Positions 1-15,400 of a DNA stretch of 64,000 nt are shown here, in pieces. The DNA is taken from positions 17,819,501 to 17,883,500 of the forward strand of contig NC_091102.1 of NCBI RefSeq assembly GCF_024713975.1. The letters run 5' to 3'. The DNA is from Paralichthys olivaceus. Lineage: Eukaryota; Chordata; Actinopteri; Pleuronectiformes; Paralichthyidae. Each line of letters starts with the position of its first letter. The first letter of the stretch is position 1. Both the position numbers and the translations under genes were made by a program. Under the pieces are notes generated by a model. It made no database searches. It was not told the DNA's origin and saw nothing but the letters and a program-made list of their open reading frames with translations.

Positions 1-1858
<1,858 letters not shown>

Positions 1859-1869
1859 GTGTGTGTGTG

Positions 1870-1922
<53 letters not shown>
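1859..1922. repeat. (TG)n microsatellite, interrupted
   Basis: About 32 TG units with one TT interruption near 1884. It is the second of three TG arrays within 1.5 kb, all in the same orientation. Confidence 0.97.
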
Positions 1923-1923
<1 letters not shown>

Positions 1924-2434
1924 GCAGACAGCTTGCGATTGTTGTGAGTTTTCATTATAAATGACCCGGGGGGGAATGCTTAAAATCCAATGTAAAACTG
2001 TCTCTCTTTCTGTGTTTTATGTTTAAATAAGAACAGAGGGATAAAACACGCACTATACACAGAGCAGAGGGCTGCGTGACATGGACACAAACATGGCCTG
2101 ACCCAGTGTAATATTTTAGATCTTCATGTCTTCATAAAGAAAGACGCACGCTTGGAATTAACACTGCCAGTCCAAGATCAAAAATAAAGAGACCTCTTGT
2201 TCCAGGTCGGTATATTAATCGTGCCCCCACGGCACCCTCACCCATCCTCTACCTACCTGTGCCTCTTTATAGACCTTCACTCTCCCGCATTCACCTACAA
2301 TCAAATTTTTAACACACCTTCTTTACCAAGATTTGGTGTTGCACTCTTTTTTGTTCGTCTAGCGATCAGCCTCCCCACCCATATCCCACAATCCTAATGA
2401 TCTCTTATGTAGGGCAAAAACAGCAGACAGCGCT

Positions 2435-2439
<5 letters not shown>

Positions 2440-2481
<42 letters not shown>
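2440..2481. repeat. (TG)n microsatellite
   Basis: About 20 perfect TG units. It is the third array of the cluster at the left end of the window. Confidence 0.97.
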
Positions 2482-2483
<2 letters not shown>

Positions 2484-4600
2484 CCGGTGGATTTAGACAA
2501 AGCATTTAACATGTGTCTATGTGGGGGAGGTGGGGTGCCAGGGAAGTTCTAGTTTTAGGAATGTGGGCAGCGACTGACCTCTGACCTCCTTTTGGGGGTA
2601 GCAATATGTAGCCCTAGCTAATGGCAAAGTCATATAGTACTGGTTGTAATCGGATTGCTACAGTATATTTTCATTTCAGAGAAGAGGGTGAAACGGAACG
2701 ATAAGGTTTTTGTACTCTGAGATGAACACGGCTCTTTCTTCTTGACAATTCTATCATTTTACTTTCTTCAAAAATGTGACGTTCTTCCGTAATCTATTCA
2801 TTGCTATTTATAATTTTTTAACAATTAAAAGTAATCTACCTTTCTGTCTCTTTAGGTTCCATTGTCATAATTCATGCAAAAAATATAACGTGTGACAAAT
2901 ATAATTTTTTTTTCAAGTCAAGCCACTGTAAGTCTTCCCAGTCTGTATAAGTATCAAAAAACAATTATGACACATATTACCCATTGCATTGTAATCATCC
3001 AGCAGACACTTTTACCTGCAATTCTAAATATAGTGGCTGATTTCAATCGATATTGTGGCTCCACTTCCATCTACCAAAATTAGTCAATAGTACATTATGA
3101 GAGGTTGGCGTGTCCAATGTGAAACCATCACAATTCAGTCACACAGACTGCAAACACCTGCAAACTGATGATTGGACTTTACTGAACCTTTGTGGAACAA
3201 GCTTCTGCAAGTGCATTCGTGCAAAGCCTGAGTCAGTCTGCCCCAATGCTGAGTGACCAGTCAAATTCTAAGCTTCCTACAACCATCATACATGAAAACA
3301 GACAGTTTTATTTTATTGACATATTATGAACACCACGTTTCTTTCATTCAGTCTGATGAGCTTGATTGGATCAGTGCATTCTTTTGTCTTCATACAGCAC
3401 TCATGCTTGTCTTTGACTTTGCAACACATTGGCCTCAGTATAAACACACTGAAGCACGATCTCTGGAGGATGACATATTTTTCACCTCACCAGTAACAAT
3501 TTCCATTCATTTGGGATTTAAAACCAGTAATTGAATCAAGTGTTCTTGATCACAGCTTTCATTTAAACCGATTTCTTCTTTCTTTCTTTTATCTCTCTTG
3601 TCTTTAGGCATCAGTATGGCCTGTGAACCCATTACGCAAATTATAGTCATCAGTAACAAGGAGCAGCCCTTTGCATACGTACATACGTGTCCACACATGC
3701 ACACAAAGAGAGCCATTTATACAACGTTAGACCAGTCACAGAGATTCCTCCTGAATCAAAGATGCAGAAGATAATGGAAACTGACAGATATTTACAGCCA
3801 TTCTTTCAGCTCATTCTGGATAATGTTTCTGCGGCACTCATGTCATTAAGATGTATCTCACCCAACCATCATGATGTCCTCATTACAATATCATCCAATC
3901 CACATCCTGTTCTCCTCCCCTCACCCCGAACAGAGCGTCTATGTTCTTTCCATGTTACACTGACTCTGTATGCCTTCTCATACCATTTCCTCCTTTGCAG
4001 CTATACCGCTCTCTCATCTTACCCCCACCACACAGCCCCAAAACCACTACTTGCCCCACCCCCTCTTGTTGTGTCCCTTCTTCCGTACATGAGCATCTTT
4101 TCTCTATTCTCTTCTCGTCTTTTCTCGTGTCGTTACCTCTGCTCTCATTTCCCCCTCTTGACCTTGCCAGCATGCATTTCCTCCAGCTGGAGAGCTAAAT
4201 GCACACACAGGGACAAAAACTCAACAACATGTTTTCTTCCTAATGTGTCATTGTGAACCGTTTCATCTGGCTTTACCAGCTATTCATATAATTTACCACT
4301 AAGCACATAGAGTGATTAGAAATGGTTATATGACCTCTTTTATTACCTGTGAGAATTCAAAATTTTGAAGTTTGAAGTAAATATAAATCACTGGCAATAC
4401 AAATACTGTATATAATACTGTTTATTTGGACTAGACTAGAGTGTATATCCATCATAAGTGTTTAACAGGCACAGATTTCCTACACTTTAGCTAACAAATT
4501 GTGTGTCATTGGAAAAAGTGCCAGCCCATAAATGTTGTTCATAATTTCAAGTTTATTTGACAGAATTTATACTTTTGTGTCTCTCAGTCTAACAAGATGG
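2482..4600. other. Noncoding stretch
   Basis: AT-rich to neutral sequence without a recognisable exon. The reading frames at 3687-4256 run through a pyrimidine-rich tract (about 3900-4180) rich in CTC/TTC and CCC runs. Their Ser/Pro/Leu-rich products are what such a tract gives by chance, so I do not call a gene. Confidence 0.5.
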
Positions 4601-4700
4601 TGCAATATGCTAGTGACCGGTAAAGAGTGTACCCCGCCCCTCACCTAATGTTAGCCCCCCCCAGCACTCAAGGGATAAGCAGTATAGATAATGGTTGGAG
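4601..4700 (+). repeat. 3' piece of a common teleost interspersed repeat
   Basis: The words ACCCCGCCCCTCACCTAATG and GGATAAGCAGTATAGATAAT match, from memory, the tail of a very common fish repeat: the one whose upstream part contains TCTAAATTGAC and GGTGTGAATGTG and which ends near a GGATAAGCGGTATAGA-type sequence. A piece of the upstream part of the same family appears near 60.16 kb. Assignment to a named family would need a repeat library. Confidence 0.5.
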
Positions 4701-7000
4701 TTGGTTTACATTTAATGTTAAAAGCTGTGAAAATTATCTCTATGGTTCATCAAGTTGGCACATTATTACACGCACAAGCATACACTTATTTAAATAGTGA
4801 ACATTCAACTTCAATACATCTACTAGTCAGTCAGGGTGTAACAATTCTTAAACTGAGACCAAAACCGAGATACATATGTCTGCAATATCGTATTGCAATA
4901 TGGAACAATAGAACCACAGTAACCTAACCTGAGCCTACTAGCGCTGCTGCAGGCACAGCCCTTTCATCATTTTACTAAAGTAAAAAACTAATTTTCATTT
5001 TACAATTAACACTATAACACATGTAGATCACTATATTAATATAGCTAAAGTTAGGAAAGCTGCTGTTTTGTGTATTAGTCAACACACCTCTTTTATTGTG
5101 TCATTTGAATGCTTTGGTCTAACCATCATGAGTGATCACGTCCATGGTAATGGTTAAGAAATAGTTAAATTAACTCCTGATGGATAATAATCTTGAGATT
5201 AGAGAAGCCCAATGCACATTAAAGTCAACAAATTCAAGAAGAAATGAGGTCAGGACCAAAGTCTAGATTTGGAGAATCGTTACATCCTCTGAAACTATGG
5301 AAACTTGCAGGTACAACCTAAATATTTGATTACAGTTACACATACCTACAGTGTTTTTGACTAGAGCTGATGTTTTGAATTTCCATATACAGTAGCGGAG
5401 AGGTCACAGTGCTCCATAAAAACATTAACATCTAACTATTCCATTTCCACCTGTCAGGCTGTTCTGTGCGACAACAGTCCCAGAAATAATTCAACCTGCA
5501 GTCAAAACACTGAGAGAAATATAATACAAAAGGCACATGGCTGCTTCAATAACTGATTGAAATCACAACAAACGTTTCCCTTTTTAGTTCTGAGTAGTCT
5601 CACAAAGATTAATTCTAAATAACCGGGACAGACCCTGTTACCTGCATGCAGCACTGTTACATAGGTGACAGTTATTACTGAGCTATGACACTTTCTGGAA
5701 TTGTTTGCCACAAGGCGTTCAGATTTTACAATGCAAGCAATTGCATACCACCACTTTCAAGTGATGGGGAAAAACATGAAATGAAAAAGCTATACTTTAA
5801 GCATAGGAAAGATTATGGACTTATATAACAATTTATATAACAATAAGTCTCGTTCTCCTTCTCTCAGACATGCAACTGAGAGAGAGAAACAGAGATGATG
5901 GTCTGATTAAAGCGGCACATTCCCCAGATGATTTTTGTGCTGTTCCTGCTGACACTGGCATCTTCAAATGTTACCAGGTATGTTCTGAGAACGCAGCAAA
6001 TTTCCACCTGCATCCACCTCAGCCCGGCACATTCCTGCCCCACCAGCAGGGAGGCCAGGTGTTTTGTGCCAAGCACATCCCCCTACTGCTGCTGCATTAG
6101 GTTCGTTTTGGGGAAGTAGCAGCTCAGCTTCATGGCAATACTACACTGATCGAAGCCTGGCTGTTTAAACTAAAATGTATTCAGGAATACCCAGATTTTT
6201 GTGTTTTTCATTCAGAATTTGAGGAGAGCATTTCTAACATTGCTGAAGACCTGACATTTTCTGGACATGAATGTATGTGTGAGGGCAAATGTCAGTTAAA
6301 TCAGTTAAACCGGACAATAAACCGACTTTAGTTTATCAGCTCCCTGAAACAAAGTTCATGTCGTAGAGCCAATGAGTAAATAGAGAGGGTCATTGTCCGG
6401 AGAATTGGATGGTGCATTGATGCAGTGCCATTGAAAGGTGCTGGTCTCACCAAATAGCACACACTGATAGATATCACTCCCCTATATATGCCAGATTCTT
6501 TTCATCAAGAGCAATCCATTATTCACTTCTCAGATCTCATAATGTTAAGGGAAGTGAAAAAAGTCCAGATCTCCTTAGCTTAGCAGACGTAATGATAACC
6601 AGCATCTTTATATCACAAACTTAACAGTGAAAACATGACAGTTGCCAGCGTCCACCAGTCAGTCGTCCCCCAGACAGCAATCCTAGACAACTATTTCAGT
6701 TTTGATAAAAGATCCACCACCACTCCAACTAAGTGTGAATATGTGTTTAACAGCATGTAGGATCAATAGGCAGCAAAGTGAATCTCTTCATTAGGGTGTA
6801 AAAGCTCCCCTGACACCATAAACCATAAAGAACAAGCAACGCACACACATGTATGCGTTGAATATAGGTCTTCCATCCACACCTTCCACAGAATCATCTT
6901 TAACCACACAACAGTATCTGGTTCTGAATTAATGTCCATAATTAATTAAATTAAATTGAAAATGTTCTGAATAAATGTGCAAGTCTTTCATTACAATATT
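4701..7000. other. Noncoding stretch
   Basis: No exon with coding character could be supported. The short open frames at 5864-6119 overlap each other on both strands and have no flanking splice sites that join to anything. A short GAGA-containing patch lies near 5878-5890. Confidence 0.45.
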
Positions 7001-7002
7001 GA

Positions 7003-7242
7003 CATAGGTGCAACAAAACAAATGCATGTGTGCCAATATGCAGAAATGGGAAGGATTGTAACTTTGAGCATTGCTGCAGAAAGGAAGTTAAGTTTAACAC
7101 AGATGCTGAGTTGGGGCATCACTACTCCAAACATGAGAAAATTAGAATGGATTTACGCCATAAGCACTATGATGCTGATCATGTGAAAGCAGCTTTAGCA
7201 TTGCCTGCATACACCAAGGAGCTCATACAGGTCTTACTGTGA
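7003..7242 (+). CDS. Orphan reading frame with CCCH-like zinc-finger spacing (possible terminal exon or pseudogene)
   Basis: A frame of about 79 codons opens after a stop at 7000-7002 and ends at TGA 7240-7242. There is no good ATG: the first in-frame candidate is a GTG at 7030. It would therefore have to be a spliced terminal exon (an AG at 7006-7007 precedes it, with a weak pyrimidine tract) or a broken copy. The N-terminal part has Cys-X9-Cys-X5-Cys-X3-His spacing ending CRNGKDCNFEHC, close to a CCCH zinc finger. The rest is rich in charged residues and His (LGHHYSKHEKIRMDLRHKHY), with a Leu/Ala-rich tail ending ELIQVLL. Its composition is unlike the chance frames around it. An AATAAA lies about 315 bases downstream, at 7556-7561. 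I do not recognise the family. It could be a real last exon of an unseen plus-strand gene, a processed pseudogene fragment, or chance. Confidence 0.3.
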   Translation, partial: HRCNKTNACVPICRNGKDCNFEHCCRKEVKFNTDAELGHHYSKHEKIRMDLRHKHYDADHVKAALALPAYTKELIQVLL

Positions 7243-8351
7243 AAGAGGCCAGAGTATTCTAACACTCTTTTATTTGGTGGCATGGAGCACAGTGAAGCAA
7301 CAGACAACAAGCTGATTTTTTTCTATGGAAGAATAGAAAAACACACTGGAAACACAGTTATCTGACTGTATTATCGTAGCATAATAATTCATAGAATAAC
7401 TTCCCAAATCAAAAAGATGGAACACATGTTGACTTTATTTTTTCCCCAAGAACTAAATGACCACAGCAAGTGTTGGGAAAGTTACACCAGTATAGAGATG
7501 TGCACCCTGTGCCAGTGGTAACAGCGTAGGCCAAGCTCGATATAAATACACTCAAAATAAAGGCTGGATTTTGGTGATGCTGGAGCAACAAAATCTGTCT
7601 GTCTCTTAAAAAAAGGACAGAGCGGGGACAGCATGTGATAAAGTCATGATGACTATGATTTACTTAATCCCCTTCACCCTCAGGATGACCCCGTATTTCT
7701 ATTCTTAGAAGATATGGCAGTTGATACTCAATACAGATAATACTCAAACACTGCTAAACCAATCAGAACTTATCTCATTTAAGTTCAACCCGCCTCGTTC
7801 ATTATCTGTTTCCCCCTCACACAAACTGGAGCCCTTTTCGAAGAAGACTTGAATAAACACGTCTGCCTCTGACGCCCTTTCCAGACATTGAACATGAAAA
7901 GGCAAACTGTGCTCAGATTGGTTCCAGACATCAGTTTGCCTTTCATATATGAAGAACGCAGCAGGAGATTGGATTCTACACCTTCATAACAACAGTTAAA
8001 TTTACACAACATACAGATGAGGGGTAGCGCCTGGTAGAGCATGAAGAACACAGGATAGGTCATACAAATTCCACAGCAGGAAGCATGCTTTTTTTCTACA
8101 CATCAACACTTTCTTCAAAATCTTCGTTGGCATCTCCTACATGTATGGCACCTCTTTTCCATCCTGAAATATTTGTGTATTTCCAGGTTTGTGTCCATAG
8201 TGTGTCAAACGGCATCAACATGCCCACTTGCTCGTTGTGAATTGAATATGTGTTTTGTCTACTATGTTGCTGTTTTGTCCACTTCCTTGTTAGACACCAA
8301 CTTGATTTGACCCCACAGTGCAGCCCTTCAAGCCTACAAGTGTCTATGGCA
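7243..8351. other. Noncoding stretch with a short inverted repeat
   Basis: No coding exon is recognised. A perfect 12-bp inverted repeat (AAAGGCAAACTG at 7898-7909 and its complement at 7932-7943, 22-base spacer) could form a small hairpin. The stem is too short for a confident microRNA call. Confidence 0.5.
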
Positions 8352-8872
8352 TCGTACACACCTGTATTAACGTGTGGTTTTTGTGATTCACATGCATTCA
8401 CATGCGTCTCGGATCTCTGATCAGATCTCACTTCACCGCCCTATATGCAAATAAACACAAACGTTTCTGTTCACGAAGAACAAGTTTTGTTGTTCTCAGT
8501 CTGAATGCACAAGTGTGTGTGTGTGTATGTGTGAGAGCGGGTAAGAGAGGTGAGAGAGGCTTTGAATGGCTCCTGCTGCTGCCTTGCGAAGAAAGATTTT
8601 TTCCATTTAAGGAAAGTATTGATGATTATGTGGTGATCAGTGTTGATATTGTGGCAGCAATCAAAAAATAAATCAATGAGAAGAGAAAATATACATTTGA
8701 TTCATAGTGAAACTGCAGAGGACGTCAGCCGAGTACAAGCTCCTTCATATGTGGCCCAGGATGGATTTGCATTCACACTGCTAATAGAATTTGGACACAT
8801 GTGGCCCAGACCATCTCCAAATGTGGCGCGATCCGATCTGAGTGTGTTCACACCTGTGCTTAGAGCTGCCTG
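8352..8872 (+). mobile_element. MITE, 'CAGACCTGG' family, copy A (decayed ends)
   Basis: The left part (ACACACCTGTATTAACGTG) and the right part (GTTCACACCTGTGCTTA) resemble the terminal inverted repeat of the better preserved copy at 25.65 kb. Inside, the words GATCAGATCTCACTTCACCG, CTATATGCAAATAA and CATATGTGGCCCAGGATG align with copy B in the same order. It carries no transposase. A short TG run lies near 8513. The layout fits a nonautonomous DNA transposon; its superfamily is not determined. Confidence 0.65.
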
Positions 8873-10173
8873 TTTGTGATCGGATCACAAAAACCATAAT
8901 AATACCTGTTGTGTACGAGGTTTATGGGTGGGAGGTCAAAGACATTGCAAGCAACAATGACGACAAACAGGGGATGTGGGTAGCAATAACAAGAATGCTC
9001 AAGATAGAAGACCTATACAATATCTAAATAGAAAATAATACACATACACAAAAACGTGTCTGTAGAGAGGATAATGGTCAACCGCAAACTATTTAGCGAC
9101 ACAGCTTAACAGCCTGAAGCCCCTGCAAGAACACAGGCGACTGAAGAAGCAGAGGCGCTTCAACACTGGAGCTGATGATTAAACAGTTGGCTTGAATGTA
9201 TTGTATGGCTCGTATAACAAAGAGCATGTGTGGGTGAGGTGTTAGGGGATGTCTCTGTACCACAGATTTGCATGAAGAGATGAGGATGAAGAGATGGAGG
9301 TGTGTGGAACACATTGTGGTTGGTAAATAGAGCCAAAACAGGAAAGCGTGGGCCAACCTGACAGTCATCTCGTACATTGTACAACATTTCCACAAGGTAG
9401 AAATTAAGGTTAGCTGCTAGTGCAAAAATACTGAGACAGCAACTTGTCCATTATTTTGCATGTATGAAGGCAGAAACATGCAACTGGAATGATCCACATG
9501 AGAAGGCCACAGTGTGCTTTGTTCAAAACACCTGTGTTTATAACTCAAACAACTCTCCAAGAGTAAGGCTTTTTGAGTGTGTGACGTTTTGTCTTCTGAC
9601 AGCACTGGCACAGCTTTTATGCAGAATAATGCGTCACGATAAAGCAGCTTACCAAACTAACCAAAGCTTTTTTCTGAAGAACTGGCATGTGATCAGCTGG
9701 AACAATGCAAACCACTGTATTTGCATGTGCAAACACTTCAAACATCGAGCAATTCTGGGCTGCCCTGTTTATTCAGGAGGAGCATTAGCTTTATTTAAAA
9801 ATACAGGTAAAATGTTTGCTCTGTGGCTTTTTTCATGGTTACATACAGTATTTAGGCCGGTGCAGGTTATGCATTTGTGCTATTGATAACAGATGGCTTT
9901 TCCTCTGCAGCACTGGCCTTATGCAACAACCACAGGTATGCCAGCTCTACATTAATCTGATTTTACGAAAGAAGATTAGTGCAACCCCAGACCTAAGTGA
10001 CGGCTTTAAATGACAGATGAAACAGATTCCAATTCACAGGAATGATGTGATTGTATAGAGGATAAATGTCACATTATTATTATTTCTTTATGTTTAAGGA
10101 CTGACTTTAGCACCCAGGTGAAGGTGGTGGTTTTACACTCTTTATGGGCAGAGAATGACAAACACAAACAGCA
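8873..10173. other. Noncoding stretch
   Basis: The longest frame (9464-9886, plus strand, 140 codons) has no similarity I recognise and no supporting splice context. I treat it as chance. Confidence 0.45.
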
Positions 10174-10489
10174 GGAACTATTGGCAGAAATTTAATGTAG
10201 AATAATCCTCATGATGTTTTCACTAGTTCATTTTCTTAACCCCAGAAAAGGCCCTTTATATTTAAATACTTTATATTTACATCGAGGGGACCCTCTCTAC
10301 GGAGGCCGCCATGTTTTTTACATTAGGCCAGACTGGACAAACTAAACACCTTTTGAGTTTTTATGACAATTAAAGGCTACCACAGTTTCTTTTTCATGTT
10401 TGGAAGGAGAGGGTGAGGTAAGGGGTGTTCAGCTGCAACATGCAATTTCAACACTAGATATCACAAATTTCTACACACTGTACTTTTAA
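10174..10489 (+). mobile_element. TTAA-bounded MITE, copy 1 (5'-truncated)
   Basis: It aligns over its length with the copies at 36.09 and 56.83 kb. Shared words include AATCCTCATGATGTTTTCAC, CCCAGAAAAGGCCCTTTATA, CCTCTCTACGGAGG, GTTCAGCTGCAACATG and CTACACACTGTA. The left terminus is missing: similarity begins at AACTATTGGCAGAAATTT. The right end finishes in the TIR and TTAA (10486-10489). It is longer in the middle than copy 2 because it keeps the GGCCAGACTGGACAAACTAA block. Confidence 0.8.
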
Positions 10490-12081
10490 TTGTGTCTGTT
10501 CTACCTTCTCACTGTGGACAATTTGTATAAGCTATGTATTAATATATATATTGTAATATTTGTTGTACTGCTATTGATTCAAACTTGATCATGATGATTA
10601 TTGATATTGTTTTATTGCCCAGCCATGACATAAACACAAGAGTATCCCATTTGGTTCCAACCAATATACACAGCCAAGTTTTTCTACAGGGCTTGTTCTT
10701 GTTGGAGTTGATCAATGATGAGTGTGTGAGTGCTTTGTTGCATTCATGTAGCTATAGCAATTTATCAGCTCCTCTAGAAATCAATGAATTGGAATTGTGT
10801 TGAAACACAGCGAGATATTCGCAATCCAAATAACTTGAGGAACAACTCTCACATGACAAACTCTAAACTTAAATCATTGCTGCAGTGTGCAGTGTTAATC
10901 AGTTGCCAGGTTGATGCTTGAGGAAGAGGTGCTAAAATATGCAGAGATTGATGGTCTTGTAATTAATGTGTCTTGGATTAAAGTGTCTGAGAAATGTCAT
11001 GCATTGTCCTTGTACTAGCAGCCTCCATGCCGGCTCAGAGGCTGACAGAGACAAAGCATGCAGAACAGCCATGAGTCAGCCGGAGCCAGCCTCCCCCCAG
11101 CCTCATGCTGAAATCAGAGAAACCACAAGAATGTAACAGCTTCTGTTATTATCCCTCCCTGCTGCCTCCCTGCCTGATAGCCTGCCCCAGAAAAAAGTAG
11201 TGAGGCTGCCTATTCCTCCAACACACACATGCACACGCTCAAGCACGCACACACACAAACACACATTCTTGTTCTCATGTTCTCTTGCTGCTCTCCTTCT
11301 CATCTGACACAAACACATAGATTCTCTGCGGGTATGAATGTACATATTGGTCACTTTCTTTCTGCACACAGATACTCCACACACACACCACACCACACCA
11401 CACACACACACGACCTGACAGTGCAAAATCACATGCACTGCAATTTGTTTTTCCTACTGAGCATGGCTGCAAACCAAAGGCTATCAGACACATAGAAACA
11501 TCTACACAAATACCCACAGAGAAAAAACAAGCTGATACAGTACATACATTGTCAGCAGACACACTACAACAGATCAATAGACTGAAAGTGCAATAAATTG
11601 ATAGCACAATGGATAGGTACATACACACACAACAAGCTCACATGCTCACTAGTTAACAAACTACTTTACTTTAATCATATTACAGCTGTCAGCTGTCATC
11701 ATAACCATCTACAGCTACAAAATCAATGTAGCTTTCACAATTAATACCAAGCTAATACACAGTGGGTCTGCTTGAGTCTCCATTCAACTCACCACACCAG
11801 TTCTGGTATACAAAAATGTAAGTCAACAAAAGCCTTGTTGCTTTTATTCGATAACTAAAAATGAGTTAATTATATTTAGTTATCAATTTTAGATCATATT
11901 CATTTTAAAATGTAATGGTAACTTTTAAGGGTTTTTTATGCTTTTTCTGTAAATTTCTCTAAACAAACATACATTTGCCAATACCAATATTGGAAAATAT
12001 ACTTATTAATGCATGACACTGTTTTTGAGAAATTGCCTATCCATTTGCATTAAGTTGGTAGTGATTTTGTCTGCTTTTATT
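10490..12081. other. Noncoding stretch with CA-rich patches
   Basis: CA/CACG-rich simple sequence occurs at about 11220-11265 and 11385-11412. No exon is supported: the overlapping frames on both strands at 11103-11628 come from this simple sequence. Confidence 0.5.
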
Positions 12082-12440
12082 CGTCTGTCTGTCTGTTGGT
12101 TAGCAGGATTACACAAAATCTAATGGACAGATTACCATGAAATTTGTTGGAAGGATGTGCTATGAATCAGTGGAGAATTCATACAATTTTTGTTCAGATC
12201 TAGATCAAGGGATGGATCCAGGAGTTTATTTTCACTTTCTTTACATTGTGGGCTGGTGTGTTCTTCAACTTTTACTTTGACTTCTAAGAGAATAATTCAT
12301 GGATCTTGATGAAAAAATTTAAATAAGCCATGTTTAGAGGAGTGTGTGCAATTTGGAGCACTTCCAAATATAAATCCAAATATACAGAGTTTAAATGTAG
12401 TTTCTTAAGGGAGCAATTGGAATTGTGTAAAAAGTTTGCT
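12082..12440 (+). repeat. Old teleost interspersed repeat (long copy)
   Basis: It contains the sequence order GTTGGTTAGCAGGATTACAC, CAGATTACCATGAAATTTG, GATGGATCCAGGAG and ATTCATGGATCTTGATGAAA. From memory this matches a high-copy repeat of ray-finned fish genomes. A shorter related piece lies at 40.59 kb. No coding capacity is visible. Confidence 0.6.
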
Positions 12441-15400
12441 GATGTTAGCGATAGTCATGCTGTGAGATCCAGATGTCAAAAGAGTTTGTGTGGGTAGTGT
12501 TCAGATCAAAGATCACGTGGGTGGATACACCCTCCTAAAAACCAAGCCTGTCAGCCTTTGTAACCAGATATCAATACGCATGTTGTCGACGCTTTCCCCT
12601 CTTGCTCTGTTCGCTTCTCATCTCACATGTAAAGATATGACATGCTCACACGTCTACATTCAGCACCCATCTGTTGACAAAAACAGAGGGAATCATGCAG
12701 AGGCAAAATTGAAATTTTACGAACAGTAAGGATATAAAACAAAGGAGAAAAGAAAGGATAAAAAAGACTAATGCCCTGTGTTTTTAGACTGCTCTATCTG
12801 TTCGTGTTTGAGTTGGATGCAGTCCCTTGCACTTCCCCAGATCTCCAAGCAAAACAAGCAGCAGAATAAACTAGGTTCTACCATGTAAACTGTTGATCTC
12901 CTGGAAATAACCCTGTCCATTGACAAACAAAAAACACACTGCGTGTTTGAAAATGGGGGCAGGAAATTTAAGGTTGGAAACAAATGCACAATTTTCTGCT
13001 TGTTTTGATAAAGAAACAAAACTAACTCTTACTGTCACAGTGTTTGTATAACAGTTGATTACTGCCTGTAATGGCACACCTCAAAATATTACTAGGCACT
13101 GCTGGGTAAAAAATATGTGAAACCTTGCAGATTCTCATGGGGACACAGCAGAATAAGGAACCTCATCCATTTTTGGCTCTGACCCACTGTTCTTAAGCAA
13201 CTGTGTCCTTTGACCCCCTGAGATATTCAAGGCTCTTTAAGCAGCTGTTTCAAAGGCAGACCTGAGGATCTGAAGCCAACACACACACACATGTGTGCGT
13301 GCACACTAAGCTCAGGTTGCACAAGCAACAGATTAAAATGGGCACAAGGCACCTTTAGGGAACTGTGGGTATGTCTTAATGTGCAGAGGACTACAAGTGC
13401 TGCAGAGTATACACACTTTGGGAGAAAATGGGAAGGTTGATGGTGAAGGGAAGGACAAGCCAGAACACGCACTCAAGCATAACTCTAGAGTAAAGAGTCA
13501 GGAGCCAGCTGTACTCACATACCTGAGGAGTGTAAAGGTGGGGGTGGGGCTGCAGAGGACAGGAGTCCTCTTTCACATTTTTAAATAATATGATGACATG
13601 GATGTGGTGGTGAGAAAGGACTGACTTAATCATCTTAATCCCATTGTTTCAAGTCGCAGTCTGAAAAACCAAGATTCTTACATAATTCCAATCAACACTT
13701 GCAGAGACCAGGTTGCAACTACATTTGAGATGTATATTTAGGTTTTAATTGTGCCCACATTCAACACACAACTTCCTATCACTGTCTGAGCTACTTGCTA
13801 ACATACATTAGCAGACAGTTGAAACAAATGTCTAAAAGTTCTATTTATTTATACATTTAAACCATGGATATTCAAAAGAGCAAACCAAAAATGCCCATGG
13901 TTAAACCACATGATGATGAGCAATAGCAGCATCAACTGACCAGGAGCTCGTCAGTATTCCAGTTCTTATCATTACCCAGCAATAAACTGGTTAAAACTGG
14001 TTCTTGATACAACCCCTGCAGGCTAGAGAGATCCGGGTGGATATGCTGAGGAGAAAGTCGGACCGAAAGGGGTGGACAGGTTGAGGAGAAGGAATGAGTG
14101 GATCTGAGCAGCTACAATTGACAGTTTATTTGACAGTGACAATGATAATTGTCTAACTATTAAATGAGGGGAAATTAGTGTAGAAGTCTAGTTTTCATTT
14201 GTGTTTGTCCCGCTGATATCAACACCAGACTTTAAATCAGACAACGACTATGGATTATTAGTTCTATTTAGGTCCACATTAAAACAATCCCAGTCAGTTG
14301 ATTGAATTACAAAATTAAGAAAGAATAATGCATAGAAATTGTCTTTGTTTAATACTCATTTAGTGCATAATTATAGAATAGGCCACAACTTTTTTTTTTC
14401 TTTTGTTTGTAAGTAGAGCAATGAATCTTGCTTAAGAAAAAAAAAGGTTATTGGAAGTCTTGAATGTACTATGCAAACTGGATGAAATGTTTCTAAATGG
14501 TACCATATACCACAAGCATGTTTATCCTTATGCTGCTTCACATATTCAATTCACTCAATGACGACAATCAGTTGATCCTTGACCACCTGTTTGTTCACCT
14601 GTCCAACACCCTTTTTTACCATTCCCCCATTCATCTGACAACCATCATTACATCTATCCATCTCATACCTGTTGATGATGAATGATCATTTTAATCCCTT
14701 AATCGCTTTATGTTCTAGTCAATTAATCCAACCCCTGCACGGCTGGCTCGGCCTATCTCACAGCTCGTAAACCATAATCTAGCTAGCTTTATCTCCTGGC
14801 ATGTTGGTATAATCTTGCCCTGCATTTTTTGAATTTGGGTTAGAAAACATTAATAAAGGGGACAATACTGCATGATTAATTAAAAGAGATACCTAGAGCC
14901 ACTCCTTTTGTTGTGTGTTGTGTAAGGTCATTTTTTAAATAAGTTTATTTTATAAGTTTATTTTACTCTTTCTGTGATTATTTGTCAGGAATGAAGTAGA
15001 AAGGATAAAATCTCTTACAACATAATGAATTTCTTAACTTAATTCATGTTGCATGACATCCCCCTTGATTTCCCAACCCATCAATTATTTTGTCTTTATT
15101 GGATGCTCCTCTGAGAGAAACCTTTGATAGGAGCTGTATTCCCTAACTCCATTTTACAGATCCAGTGGGACAGGAAAATAACTGTTCTCTCACAACCTGA
15201 GATGATCTGGTGAATCAGTACAGAGACCTGGAGACCTATATTTTTATTTGGATCTCCGCTAAATTGCAAGCACACAAATATCAGTCCCCTAAAAATGCTT
15301 TTTTTTTTTCAAGCTCCATTGATTTATTGAAACATTGATAGAAAATCCCTGTCTCGACCCCTGACCTCACTGAAATATAACAGGTTCTTGCTTGCATCAT

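Noticed and set aside
3687..4256. 189-codon plus-strand frame
   Set aside because: Runs through a pyrimidine-rich tract, has overlapping open frames on both strands and shows no domain.
7898..7943. 12-bp inverted repeat considered as a microRNA precursor
   Set aside because: Stem too short and loop too long for a pre-miRNA.
9464..9886. 140-codon plus-strand frame
   Set aside because: No recognisable motif or splice context; consistent with chance in low-GC DNA.
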